Shown: piece by piece, positions 1-9,400 of the stretch | How the letters are laid out: each line of letters opens with the position of its first letter | Position numbering within the stretch: position 1 is the stretch's first letter | DNA from: Sphingomonas pokkalii | GTDB taxonomy: Bacteria > Pseudomonadota > Alphaproteobacteria > Sphingomonadales > Sphingomonadaceae | Length of the DNA: 64,000 bases | NCBI RefSeq assembly: GCF_003096275.1 | Contig: NZ_QENQ01000001.1 | Coordinates: 3,742,009-3,806,008, forward strand | Direction of reading: 5' to 3' | Position numbers and translations under genes: made by a program | The notes under the pieces: model-generated | Seen by the model: only the letters and a program-made list of their open reading frames with translations | Told to the model about the DNA's origin: nothing | Databases searched by the model: none

Positions 1-1
1 C

Positions 2-658
2 AATTGGGGGCGGGGTTTTCATTCCAACGATGCGCGCGGCGCCGTTGCGGAAGCGCGGGTACCGATCCTGTCGCGCGGCAGCGGCCACGAAGTCGGCGCG
101 CGCTTTCAGCGACCTCGCTTTAGCTTGACCGCGACCTATTGGTGGCTCGACCTGCAGAGCGAGCTTCGCTTTGTCGGGGATTCGAACACGGTGGAGCCGA
201 CCGGCGCGTCGCGCCGCCATGGCTATGAACTCGTCGGATTCTGGCGCCCGTTGCGCTGGCTGGCTGTAGACGCGAACTACACCGCAAGCCATGCGCGATA
301 CGTGGATGGCGCATATATTCCCAACGCCTTCGAAAACGCCGCGCAGATTGGGGTTTCCGCCGTTTCTCCACGGTTCGATGCAAGTATTCGGCTGCGTCAT
401 CTTGGCCCCTATCCGTTGCTCGACGACAATAGTGTCCGTGACAAGGGAAGCAGCGTCGTGAATCTGCGTGGTGCCTGGAAGCCGGGGCGGATTCAGGTCT
501 ATGCGGAGCTGCTGAACATATTGGGTAGTCGTGACAAGGATATCGCCTATTATTATCGTTATTTCGTGCCGGCGGTGATGGCAGCGCCTGCCGAGGGTCG
601 GTTGAGCCGCATAGTGGAACCGCGGACATTGCGGGCGGGTGTTCGCTACCAATTCTGA
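2..658 (+). CDS. TonB-dependent receptor, C-terminal part (cut by window start)
   Basis: The reading frame is already open at base 2 and runs to a TGA at 656-658, so only the last ~218 residues are seen. It opens with NWGRGFHSNDARGAV, a phrase typical of the beta-barrel of TonB-dependent outer-membrane receptors. It continues with alternating amphipathic strands (YWWLDLQSELRFVGD, YELVGFWRPLRWLAVDANY) and ends in the aromatic C-terminus RYQF expected for BAM-assembled barrels. The plug domain and signal peptide must lie upstream of the window. The substrate cannot be inferred. No intact partner gene follows; the next 900 bases hold decayed sequence. Confidence 0.85.
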   Translation, partial: NWGRGFHSNDARGAVAEARVPILSRGSGHEVGARFQRPRFSLTATYWWLDLQSELRFVGDSNTVEPTGASRRHGYELVGFWRPLRWLAVDANYTASHARYVDGAYIPNAFENAAQIGVSAVSPRFDASIRLRHLGPYPLLDDNSVRDKGSSVVNLRGAWKPGRIQVYAELLNILGSRDKDIAYYYRYFVPAVMAAPAEGRLSRIVEPRTLRAGVRYQF

Positions 659-1030
659 GCTGTTTCCTTGCGGGAACCGCGCCGCTCGGCCGCGTCGGAA
701 ACGCGCGGCATCGGGTGGTCGGTCCCGGCACGCCGGCACCGTCGATCGTCGGGCGGTTCGCTGGTTCGCGCCTGTTCCGTTCCCAGCTTTGGGCTTGCAC
801 ATGCGGCGGAGCCCGTACCCATGCCGCGTTGCATGGAGGAGAAACGATCGCCGCGCCCACCGCATCATTCCGGTTTTCGCCGGGATGACGGCGGTGCGGC
901 AGGATCATGCGGCCGATGACGGGGGGGAGCCATCTGCCGGCCTATCCATAGGCGATGCTGCTGTTCGTGGTGGCGCCGCTGCTGTTGGTGCGGCTTGCGG
1001 AAGCCGCCCGCGGGGAAGGGGCGATCAGCG
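659..1030. other. Intergenic stretch without an intact gene
   Basis: No convincing gene is seen. Around 859-890 there is a short repeat-like phrase (TTCCGGTTTTCGCCGGGATG) of the kind dispersed between genes in many proteobacteria. A short plus-strand frame at 953-1105 reads MLLFVVAPLLLVRLAEAARG and then SVSDLI. This faintly resembles a membrane segment plus the 'SVADFI' phrase of Na+/solute symporters and CrbS-like kinases. It lacks any family-length continuation and may be another scrap of a decayed locus. The symporter reading is weak inference. Confidence 0.4.
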
Positions 1031-1038
1031 TATCCGAT

Positions 1039-1335
1039 CTGATCCGCCTCGACGCCGAACAGCGGCTTGCCTGCGCTGCCGGGCTGGAGGTCGGGCGCGC
1101 CCGGTAGCGGCAGGATCATCGCGCCGCCTGTTTCGGCCTGCCACCGGCTGTCGACGATAGGGCCGCAGCCCTCGCCGACGGCATGGCGATACCGTTCCCC
1201 GCCATCCGGGGGCGATCGGTTCGCCCACCGATTTCGGCAGCTTGATCGTGGTGCGGAAGGTCCACGCCCCATAGACGTCGCCTGCGCGCATGAGGGGGCG
1301 CAGCGCCATGGGGGCGGCATAGAAGATGTCTGCCG
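1039..1335 (-). pseudogene. Acetyl-CoA synthetase (acs) remnant, frameshifted fragment
   Basis: Two minus-strand segments in different frames line up with the middle of AMP-forming acetyl-CoA synthetase. Segment A (about 1330 to 1209) reads DIFYAAPMALRPLMRAGD and later SVGEPIAP, matching the family's FYTAPTAIRALM...GSVGEPI. Segment B (1179 to 1039) reads CGPIVDSRWQAETGGAMIL then PLPGAPDLQPGSAGKPLFGV, matching the CPIVDTWWQTETGG...PLPGA region. The gap between them is about ten codons, close to the spacing in intact enzymes, so a frameshift plus loss of both ends explains it. No start codon, N-terminal half or C-terminal lysine region is present. The intact transporter next door may once have worked with this gene (inference). 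Confidence 0.75.
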
Positions 1336-1593
1336 GTAAGCGATGAGCCTGAACGCTTGCCCGGCGTCGTCGCAAGGGTGGTGGCACTTGTGGCATGGCG
1401 ATTACGCGCGCGCCAACATCGTGCGGGAATTGCGTTTGGACGCGGGCGGGGCAGGCGATAGCGCGAAGGCCGGGGGCTCGGGCACCGGGCGGGTGCCGAT
1501 CGGCACGCGACGTGCGCTCGTCTCCGGCGCCAGCGGTACACTCGACCGAATCGAAATGGCCTTTAAATACGAGGTCTAACAAGGGAGAGGATG

Positions 1594-3264
1594 ATGGCGA
1601 TCGCAACGGAAGATGGGCTGCCAAGGCACCACAAGGCGACACAGAACGAGAAGCTCGTCATTGCCGCCTCGTCGCTGGGGACGGTGTTCGAATGGTATGA
1701 TTTCTACCTCTACGGGCTGTTGGCGAGTTATATTTCGGCGCAGTTCTTCTCAGGCGTGAACGAGACGACGGGCTTCATTCTGGCCCTGGCGGCGTTCGCG
1801 GCAGGCTTTGCCGTGCGGCCTTTCGGTGCGCTGGTGTTCGGGCGCATCGGCGATCTCGTGGGGCGCAAGAACACCTTTCTCGTCACCATGGGCCTGATGG
1901 GCCTCTCCACCTTCGCCGTCGGCCTGCTGCCGGCCTATGCGACGATCGGTGTCGCTGCGCCGTTCGTGCTGGTGGCGCTGCGGCTGGTGCAGGGGCTGGC
2001 GCTGGGCGGCGAATATGGCGGCGCGGCAACCTATGTCGCCGAGCACGCGCCCGAGGGCAAGCGCGGCCTCTACACCAGTTGGATCCAGACGACGGCCACG
2101 CTTGGCCTGTTCGCCGCCCTGCTGGTGGTGATCGGCCTGCGTACCGCGATGGGCGAGGAAGCCTTTGCCAGCTGGGGCTGGCGGATGCCGTTCCTCATCT
2201 CGATCGTGCTGCTCGCGGTATCGATGTGGATCCGGCTGCAGCTTTCCGAGAGCCCGGTGTTCCAGAAGATGAAGGACGAGGGCACCACCTCCAAGGCGCC
2301 GCTTACCGAAGCCTTCGGCAAATGGGGCAATCTGCGCTGGGTGATCATCGCGCTGATCGGTGCTGTCGCCGGACAGGCGGTCGTCTGGTACACCGGCCAG
2401 TTCTATGCGCTCTTCTTCCTGGAGAAGATGCTGAAGGTGGACGGCGCGACCGCCAATATCCTGATCGCGATCGCGCTGGCGCTGGGCACGCCGTTTTTCG
2501 TCATCTTCGGCTGGCTTTCCGACAAGATCGGTCGCAAGCCGATCATTCTGGCCGGCTGTGCGGCGGCGGCGCTCACCTACTTCCCGCTGTTCGGCATGTT
2601 GACCGACGCCGCCAACCCCGCGCTGGCCCGGGCGGTGGCGACGGCGCCGGTTTCCGTCGTTGCCAATCCGGCCGAATGCTCGTTCCAGTTCGATCCGATC
2701 GGCCGCAACAAGTTCGATTCGACAAGCTGCGACATCGCCAAATCCTTTCTGGCGAAGGGCGGCATCAACTATCAGAACGTCGCGGCGCCGGCCGGCACGA
2801 TCGCGCAGATTCGAGTGGGCGCCACCGGTTTTGCGGCTCCCGATCCCGCCGCTATTGCCGGCGCGGAGCGCAAGGCTGCCATCAGCGCTTTCCAGGCACG
2901 GGTGAAGGCCGGGCTTGCCGCCGCCGGCTATCCGGCGAAGGCCGATCCGGCACAGGTCAACACCGTGCTGGTGGTGGCGATCCTGTTCTTCTTCGTGCTG
3001 CTGGTGACGGCGGTGTACGGCCCGATCGCGGCAATGCTGGTCGAACTGTTCCCCAGCCGCATCCGCTACACCTCGATGTCGCTGCCCTATCACATCGGCA
3101 ATGGCTGGTTCGGCGGCTTCCTGCCGACCACGGCGTTCGCGATGGTCGCGGCAACGGGCAACATCTACTACGGCCTGTGGTACCCGGTGGTGGTCGCCGC
3201 GGCGACGGTGGTGATCGGGCTGTTCTTCCTGCCCGAAACATTCCGGCGCAATATCGACGCGTAA
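1594..3264 (+). CDS. MFS transporter, metabolite:H+ symporter (MHS) family, with large loop insert
   Basis: Inner-membrane proton-coupled carrier, 556 residues. The cytoplasmic MFS signature GRIGDLVGRK lies at residues 83-92 and its second copy (WLSDKIGRK) in the C-terminal half. The phrase RLVQGLALGGEYGGAA is typical of the MHS group (ProP, KgtP, ShiA). About 12 membrane segments are evident. Residues ~336-455 form a hydrophilic insert absent from standard MHS carriers, with two cysteines (NPAECSF, STSCDI) and a predicted extracytoplasmic position. Two ATGs stand in tandem at 1591 and 1594; GGGAG at 1583-1587 gives better spacing to the second. The substrate is unknown; a decayed acs lies next to it, so an organic acid is a guess. 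A GC-rich hairpin follows. Confidence 0.9.
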   Translation: MAIATEDGLPRHHKATQNEKLVIAASSLGTVFEWYDFYLYGLLASYISAQFFSGVNETTGFILALAAFAAGFAVRPFGALVFGRIGDLVGRKNTFLVTMGLMGLSTFAVGLLPAYATIGVAAPFVLVALRLVQGLALGGEYGGAATYVAEHAPEGKRGLYTSWIQTTATLGLFAALLVVIGLRTAMGEEAFASWGWRMPFLISIVLLAVSMWIRLQLSESPVFQKMKDEGTTSKAPLTEAFGKWGNLRWVIIALIGAVAGQAVVWYTGQFYALFFLEKMLKVDGATANILIAIALALGTPFFVIFGWLSDKIGRKPIILAGCAAAALTYFPLFGMLTDAANPALARAVATAPVSVVANPAECSFQFDPIGRNKFDSTSCDIAKSFLAKGGINYQNVAAPAGTIAQIRVGATGFAAPDPAAIAGAERKAAISAFQARVKAGLAAAGYPAKADPAQVNTVLVVAILFFFVLLVTAVYGPIAAMLVELFPSRIRYTSMSLPYHIGNGWFGGFLPTTAFAMVAATGNIYYGLWYPVVVAAATVVIGLFFLPETFRRNIDA

Positions 3265-3281
3265 CCGCGGCGACGAGAATG

Positions 3282-3311
3282 GGGGCGGGCCGCGGCGGCG
3301 TGGCCCGCCCC
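3282..3311 (+). terminator. Hairpin terminator after the MHS transporter
   Basis: A perfect 10-bp GC-only stem (GGGGCGGGCC with GGCCCGCCCC) encloses a 10-base loop 17 bases after the transporter stop and is followed by ATCCTTTG. It lacks a long T tract, so termination efficiency is uncertain. Confidence 0.6.
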
Positions 3312-3328
3312 ATCCTTTGAATCACGCC

Positions 3329-3600
3329 TTAGGCACGATGCGGCGTGCCATGACGGCCGGCCCGTACAGGGTCGCAACTCGCGTCTTGCACCAGACCCAG
3401 AACCGCGGCGTTGATCCCGGTGAAGGCCGGCGCGAGCGCGCCATAGGCAGTGGGATCGGGCAGCGTGCCGACGAACGTCGCCACCGCGTCGCCCGCGATC
3501 CGATTGCGCTCGTGATCGTAGCGGAACCCGCCAAGCAGCGACAGCCGGTCCGTCCGCTGGTACCGGGCATCGCCGAAGATTGCAATTTGAGCTGGAAGGA
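3329..3600 (-). pseudogene. TonB-dependent receptor remnant (barrel fragment)
   Basis: Read on the minus strand from about 3600 down to a TAA at 3331-3329, the frame gives IAIFGDARYQRTDRLSLLGG, then FRYDHERNRIAGDAV and TFVGTLPDPTAYGALAPAF. This is the style of an extracellular-strand region of TonB-dependent receptors, where 'F.DARYQLTDRLSLTGGFRY' is common. No plug, no C-terminal aromatic residue and no start are present. The 5' edge overlaps sequence just upstream of the plus-strand mannosidase. The fragment is a leftover and not a functional gene. Confidence 0.65.
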
Positions 3601-3681
3601 AGGAGCGTTGCCGCGACGCAAATCCCGCGGCAGGAAGGCGCGGCTACTCTACGCCGAACCCGACGAGCAGAAGGATCCATC

Positions 3682-6015
3682 GTGCGCCACGCTTCCGCCA
3701 TGCCGCTTCGCGCCGCCGTAATGCTGCTGGCCGGCGCCGCTTCCCTGCCGGCGACGGCGCAGCAGGCCGCGCGCGGCGACGCGCTGGTCGATCTGGTCAA
3801 CCCGCTGATGGGCACCGATTCCAGCTACGCGCTTTCCAATGGCAATACGTATCCGGCGGTCGCGGTGCCCTGGGGCATGAACTTCTGGACGCCGGTGACC
3901 GGCAAGCCCGGCAGCGGCTGGGGCTATATGTACGATGACAACAAGATCAATGGCATAAAGCAGACCCACCAGCCCAGCCCGTGGATGAACGACTATGCCG
4001 CCTTCGCGCTGATGGCGGAAACCGGCCCGTTGCGGATCCGCGAGGCCGAGCGCGCCTCCTGGTACAGCCACAAGGCCGAGGAGAGTCATCCGTACAGCTA
4101 TCGCGTCTATCTCGCCGATTACGACGTTACGGCGGAGGTGGCGCCCACGGCCCGTGCGGCGCAGTTCCGCTTCACCTTCCCCAAGGCGGACGATGCGCAC
4201 ATCGTGCTGGATGCCTTTGAAGGTGGATCGAACATCACGATCGATCGTGCGCGCCGCCGTATCTCCGGCTGGGTGCGCAACAACCATGGCGGCGTGCCGG
4301 CCAACTTCCGAAACTATTTCGTCGCCGAGTTCGACCATGATTTCACGATCATCCGTACCTGGGACGACAACTGGCAACTGACGGGCGCGGCCACGCGCGA
4401 GGGCGGTCATGTCGGCGCGGTCGTAAGCTTCGCCACCCACGCGGGGGAACGGGTGCAGGTGAAGGTCGCCTCGTCGTTCATCAGCCCGGAACAGGCCGAG
4501 CGGAATCTCGCGAGCGAAATCGGCGGTGACAGCTTCGAACAGACCAGAGCCAAGGCCAAGGCCGCATGGGAGGCGGAACTGGGCCGCGTCCGCGTGACCG
4601 ATCCCAGTGTCGACAATCGCCGCACCTTCTATTCGGCACTATACCGGATGCTCCTTTTCCCGCGCATGTTTCACGAGATCGATGACCAGGGGCGGCAGGT
4701 GCATTACAGCCCCTATGACGGGCAGGTGCATTCCGGCCCGCTCTATACCGACAACGGCTTCTGGGACACCTGGCGGGCGGTCTTCCCCTGGTTCGTGCTG
4801 ATGTACCCGGAGCGCGATGCCGAGATCCTGCAGGGCCTCGTCAACACCTACAAGGAAGGCGGCTGGCTGCCCGAATGGGCGAGCCCGGGCTATCGCGACG
4901 TGATGATCGGCTCCAACTCGGCGAACCTCATCGCCGATGCCTATTTGAACGGGGTGCGCGGCTTCGACATCGAGACGCTGTACGCGGCGATGGTCAAGAA
5001 CGCGACGACCAGCCAGGATCGACCCAAGGACGCCGAAGGCAATGTGGTGCGCGCGGTCGGCCGTGAAGGGGCCGAGCTCTACAACCAGCTCGGCTATGTG
5101 CCCTATGATGTCGGCATCAATGAAAACGCCGCACGGACGCTGGAATATGCCACGGCGGATTTCTCCCTCTCGCGGCTGGCCGCGACGCTCGGCAAGCAGG
5201 CCGACGCCCGCCTCTATGCCGAGCGCGCGCAGAACTACCGAAAACTCTACGATCCCGAGAGCGGCTGGATGCGCGGCCGCAACAAGGACGGATCCTGGGC
5301 GACGCCGTTCAATCCCTATAAATGGGGCGATGCCTTCACCGAGGGCAATGCATTGCACTATAGCTGGTCGGTGATGCAGGACGTGCAGGGCCTGATCGAC
5401 CTGATGGGCGGCGATGCCAAGTTCGTCGATCGGCTGGACTCGGTATTCGCCACGCCTCCGATCTTCGACGACAGCTATTACGGCCAGGTAATCCACGAAA
5501 TCCGCGAGATGCAGATCGTCGACATGGGGCAATACGCCCATGGCAACCAGCCGATCCAGCACATGATCTATCTCTACGACTGGGCCGGCGCGCCGTGGAA
5601 GGCGCAGTTCCACGCGCGCGACACCATGCGTCGCCTCTATGCCGCGACGCCCGACGGATATCCGGGCGACGAGGATAACGGCCAGACCTCGGCCTGGTAC
5701 GTCTTCTCGGCGCTCGGCTTCTATCCGGTGACGCCGACCGTCGGCCAATATGCGATCGGCAGCCCGCTGTTTCGCTCCGTCAAGCTCACCATGCCGGGCG
5801 GCAAGGTGCTGACGATCGAGGCGGCGAACAACAGCGCCGAGAATATCTACATCCAGTCCGCCACGCTGAACGGCCGTGCGTACACCAAGCCGTGGCTGTC
5901 GCGTGCGGATCTGCAGGCGGGCGGGACGCTGCGCTTCGTGATGGGGCCGGTGCCGAACAAGGATTGGGGGGCGCGCAAGATGGATGCTCCCTTCTCGATG
6001 CGCGCGCCGAGGTAG
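3682..6015 (+). CDS. GH92 family alpha-mannosidase, secreted
   Basis: Ca2+-dependent exo-alpha-mannosidase family; 777 residues from a GTG start at 3682. That start has AAGGA at 3671-3675 and gives a signal peptide ending near ATAQQA; upstream in-frame ATG 3580 lacks a leader. The family's N-terminal beta-sandwich opens with LVNPLMGTDSSYALSNGNTY. The catalytic (alpha/alpha)6 domain carries FTEGNALHYSW (E554, equivalent to the catalytic acid), HGNQP (620-624) and GDEDNGQTSAWYVFSALGFYPV-type sequence with D663 and D665 at the spacing of the base pair of aspartates. The usual HGNEP glutamate is glutamine here, a position reported to shape the +1 subsite in characterised members, so linkage preference may differ. 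It probably acts on mannosides in the periplasm or outside. No glycan-uptake operon is attached. Confidence 0.93.
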   Translation: MRHASAMPLRAAVMLLAGAASLPATAQQAARGDALVDLVNPLMGTDSSYALSNGNTYPAVAVPWGMNFWTPVTGKPGSGWGYMYDDNKINGIKQTHQPSPWMNDYAAFALMAETGPLRIREAERASWYSHKAEESHPYSYRVYLADYDVTAEVAPTARAAQFRFTFPKADDAHIVLDAFEGGSNITIDRARRRISGWVRNNHGGVPANFRNYFVAEFDHDFTIIRTWDDNWQLTGAATREGGHVGAVVSFATHAGERVQVKVASSFISPEQAERNLASEIGGDSFEQTRAKAKAAWEAELGRVRVTDPSVDNRRTFYSALYRMLLFPRMFHEIDDQGRQVHYSPYDGQVHSGPLYTDNGFWDTWRAVFPWFVLMYPERDAEILQGLVNTYKEGGWLPEWASPGYRDVMIGSNSANLIADAYLNGVRGFDIETLYAAMVKNATTSQDRPKDAEGNVVRAVGREGAELYNQLGYVPYDVGINENAARTLEYATADFSLSRLAATLGKQADARLYAERAQNYRKLYDPESGWMRGRNKDGSWATPFNPYKWGDAFTEGNALHYSWSVMQDVQGLIDLMGGDAKFVDRLDSVFATPPIFDDSYYGQVIHEIREMQIVDMGQYAHGNQPIQHMIYLYDWAGAPWKAQFHARDTMRRLYAATPDGYPGDEDNGQTSAWYVFSALGFYPVTPTVGQYAIGSPLFRSVKLTMPGGKVLTIEAANNSAENIYIQSATLNGRAYTKPWLSRADLQAGGTLRFVMGPVPNKDWGARKMDAPFSMRAPR

Positions 6016-6421
6016 CGACAGGCAGCTCTCCTATTGGTCCTGTCCAACCGCGCGACTCCGTTGCGGCGGTTTGCGGCGCGCGTTGCCCGGAGAAGCGGTG
6101 GCGTGCGCCTTCTGCGTAGGGCGACGGCGTGAACGTCACAATCCATTTCCAGGAAATTTCATAACGTTTCTAACGCAGCCTGGGGGAGGCAGGATTGTGA
6201 CCTGCGGGTAACGGTTCGAGAAATATCGCAATCAAATTGTGAAAAGCCGGGACTGCATGTTGCCCAGATGAAACCAGTATGACACCTTCTGCGAACCAAC
6301 CTTGGAAGTGTTTGCCGGGTGCCTCAACGGCCGCCTCGAGCCCGCCGTGCCGCTTCGCGTGGTGCGGCAGCCCCCGACAAATCGATGGACAGGGTTCAGG
6401 GCAAACGAAGGGGATAGTCGA
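6016..6421 (+). promoter_or_regulatory. Upstream region of TonB receptor with TCACAAT/ATTGTGA repeats
   Basis: This 406-base gap has no gene. It contains a perfect 10-bp inverted repeat, GTCACAATCC at 6135-6144 and GGATTGTGAC at 6192-6201. A further direct copy of ATTGTGA lies at 6236-6242, and the small palindrome TTTCCAGGAAA at 6146-6156. The region is distinctly AT-richer than its flanks. These repeats are plausible operator half-sites for the receptor downstream, but no regulator is identified. AAGGGGA at 6410-6416 is the ribosome binding site of the receptor. Confidence 0.5.
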
Positions 6422-9400
6422 ATGAAGTTGAGGGGAGTTTGGGCCACGAGCTGCTGCGTGGCCGCGCTGATGGTATCGCCTGCCGCAGCGCAGGATCGCG
6501 ATAGCCAGCCGTCGAGCCTGGCGGCCGCGAGCTCGGTGCCGGAGAGCGCCGATCAGGATGGTTCGAGCGGCAACATCGTCGTCACCGGTACGCGCATCGT
6601 GCGCCCGAACAACCGTTCGGCCGCGCCGATCTTGACGACCACCGCTGCCGAGATCGCGGCGCAGGGCGCGACGACGATCGAGGAAGTGCTGAACCGCCTG
6701 CCGCAGGTGCAGGTGAATTCCGAACAGAATTTCAGCGACTCCGAAGGTCGCCAGCGCATCAAGCTGCGCAGCCTGGGCTATGAGCGCACGCTGATGCTGA
6801 TCGATGGCCTCCGCATCGGCCTGCCCAACTCGGTCGATGTCGGCATCATCCCGAACGCGCTGGTCGAGCGCATCGACGTGCTCACCGGCGGTGCCTCGTC
6901 GGTCTACGGGTCGGACGCGGTCGCGGGCGTGGTCAACTTCATCCTGAAGAAGAACTTCACCGGCGTCCGCATCGACGGCAATTACAGCTTCTTCAATCAC
7001 AACAATCGCCGCAGCGCGGTGACCGATGCCGCGGCCCGCGCGGGCTTCAACGCGCCGCTGGGGATGAAGAATGACGGCGGCCGTGCCGATATCAGCGTGG
7101 CGGCCGGTGCCGACCTGTTCGGCGGCAGCGTCAACATCTCGGGCTTCGCCGATTATCGCCAGTCGAGCCTCGTCCGCCTGCGCGACCGCTCGAACGCGGT
7201 CTGCGAAGTCATCACCAGCAGCCGCACCTCGCCGCTGGCCTGCTCGCGGGCCAGCTACACGCCGGCCGGTACGATCATCCCGCAGGCAGGGCCGAATGCC
7301 GGCACGCAATATGTGAACAATCCGAACGGCAACGGCACCTTCATCCCGATCAACAGCGGCGGTGCTGGCAGCTCGGCCAATCCGTATGACGACTGGGCGT
7401 TCCAGCGGCCGTTCCACCGCGTCAACGCGGGCGGCTTCCTGACCGCGCAGCTCGACGATCATGTCGAGCTTTACAGCAACATACTGTGGTACCGCGACAA
7501 GTCGTACAACACCCAGCTCAACCGCGTCCTGTCCTACAGCGCCCTCGGCACCACGCCGTACCAGGTGAACTGTGACAACCCGTTCCTCTCGGCCTCGCAG
7601 GGGCAGACGCTGTGCGGCGCGAATGCGGGCGTTGCGGGGCAGTTTGCACCGCTCGACGTGCGCTACCGCTTCGATTCGCAGCCGCTGGTCCGCCAAGAAT
7701 ATATCAACGCCGGGTATCGCATCACCGCGGGCTTGCGTGGTCGGGTGCTGGACAATGTCTGGTCCTATGACGTCGCCGGCATGCTGTCGCGCGCCCAGCT
7801 CGACACGATCGACGAGCCTTTCGCCAGCGCGACCAAGGTCAACCGCTCGCTCAACGTGGTGAACGTCAACGGCCGCCCGACGTGCCGCTCGGTGGTCGAT
7901 GGCAGCGACCCCGCCTGTGTGCCGTTCAACGCCTTCGCCCCGTTCAACAATGATTCGGCGCTGAACAATTATCTGTACGGCGGCGCGACCGGCGGCATCG
8001 CCAAGCGCATTCCGCGCCTGCTGCAGTTCGTCGGCACGGTGAGCGGCGACCTGGGCAAGTACGGCGTCACGTCGCCCTTCGCCGAGCAAGGCATCGCGAT
8101 CGCGGTCGGCGCCGAATATCGCGACGAGATGGATCGTACCGACTATAACGAGATCTTCCGTCAGAACAACAGCAGCGGTGCCAACAGCCGCGTCACCCAG
8201 AATATCCTGGAAGGCAACGTCGAAATCCAGGCGCCGCTGGTCGAGCGCCAGTCCTGGACCAAGCTGCTGCAACTGAACGGCGGCTATCGCCTGTCCAAGT
8301 ATAACCGGCTGGACGACAAGTTCGGCACGTGGAAGATCGAGGGCATTTGGTCGCCCATCGAGGACATTACCTTCCGCGCTTCGATCAACAAGTCGCAGGC
8401 GGCACCGGGCGTCGGCGCGGCGGCGAATGCGTCGAACATCTCGTACAACCGCGGCTTCTATGCGGATCCCTGCGCCCCGCAGGTCAATGCGTCGAACCCG
8501 AACGGCCCGCGCGTTGCGCCGTCCTGGTCGCCGCAGCAGTGCGCCCGCACCGGCTTGGCGACCAATCTGTACAACAGCGCGACGCTGATCTGTCCGGACG
8601 ATCGCTGCACCGTCCGCGAAGGCGGCTTCGCGCTGCGTCCCGAAACCGCCTATGGCAAGACGTTCGGCGTGGTGCTCCGCCCGCGCTTCGTGCGGGGCCT
8701 CACGGTATCGGTCGATCGCTGGCTGATCGACCTTCAGGACCAGCTCGAGTTTTTCAACCCGCTCGACTGGATCAACGGCTGCCTCGCCACCGGCAACGAC
8801 TATTATTGCCGCGGCATCAAGCGCAATGCCGACGGCACGCTGTCGAGCCCGACGACCGGGAGCCCTGCGACCGGCTGGGTCTCGCGCGGGTCGACCAACG
8901 GCTACAAGTCCAAGTCGCATGGCTGGGATTTCCAGGGCCAGTATAATGTCGGCCTGGGCAGTGTCGGTTCGCTCGACATGAGCTTCAACGGCACGCTGAT
9001 GACCCTCGTCGGCAGCCAGGGCGCGCCCGACATCACGCCGCGCGACTGCACCGGCTATTTCGGCAGCGGTTGCGGCGAGAGCATGCCGACTTGGGCACAC
9101 CAGTTCCGCACTACCTGGACGGCGCCGGGTCGCGTCGCCAGCGTGTCGCTCAACTGGCGGCACCGCAGCGCCATGCCGATGACAGTCTACGCGCCGGCCA
9201 GCACCGGCATCCCGGCGCTGCCGGAAGCCGACAAGCGCGATGCCTATCCGGGCATCAAGGCCTATGACTGGTTCGACCTCGCGCTGACCTTCGACATCAA
9301 CAAGCGGATGACGTTCCGGCTTGCCGCGAACAATATCTTCGATCGCGACCCGCCGATCGTGCCGGACAGCCGCAGCCGGATCGGCCTGCTGCGCGGCAAC

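Noticed and set aside
6275..6320. Possible LacI-type operator near TGACACCTTCTG
   Set aside because: The partner half-site is not a good inverted copy, so no palindrome is supported.
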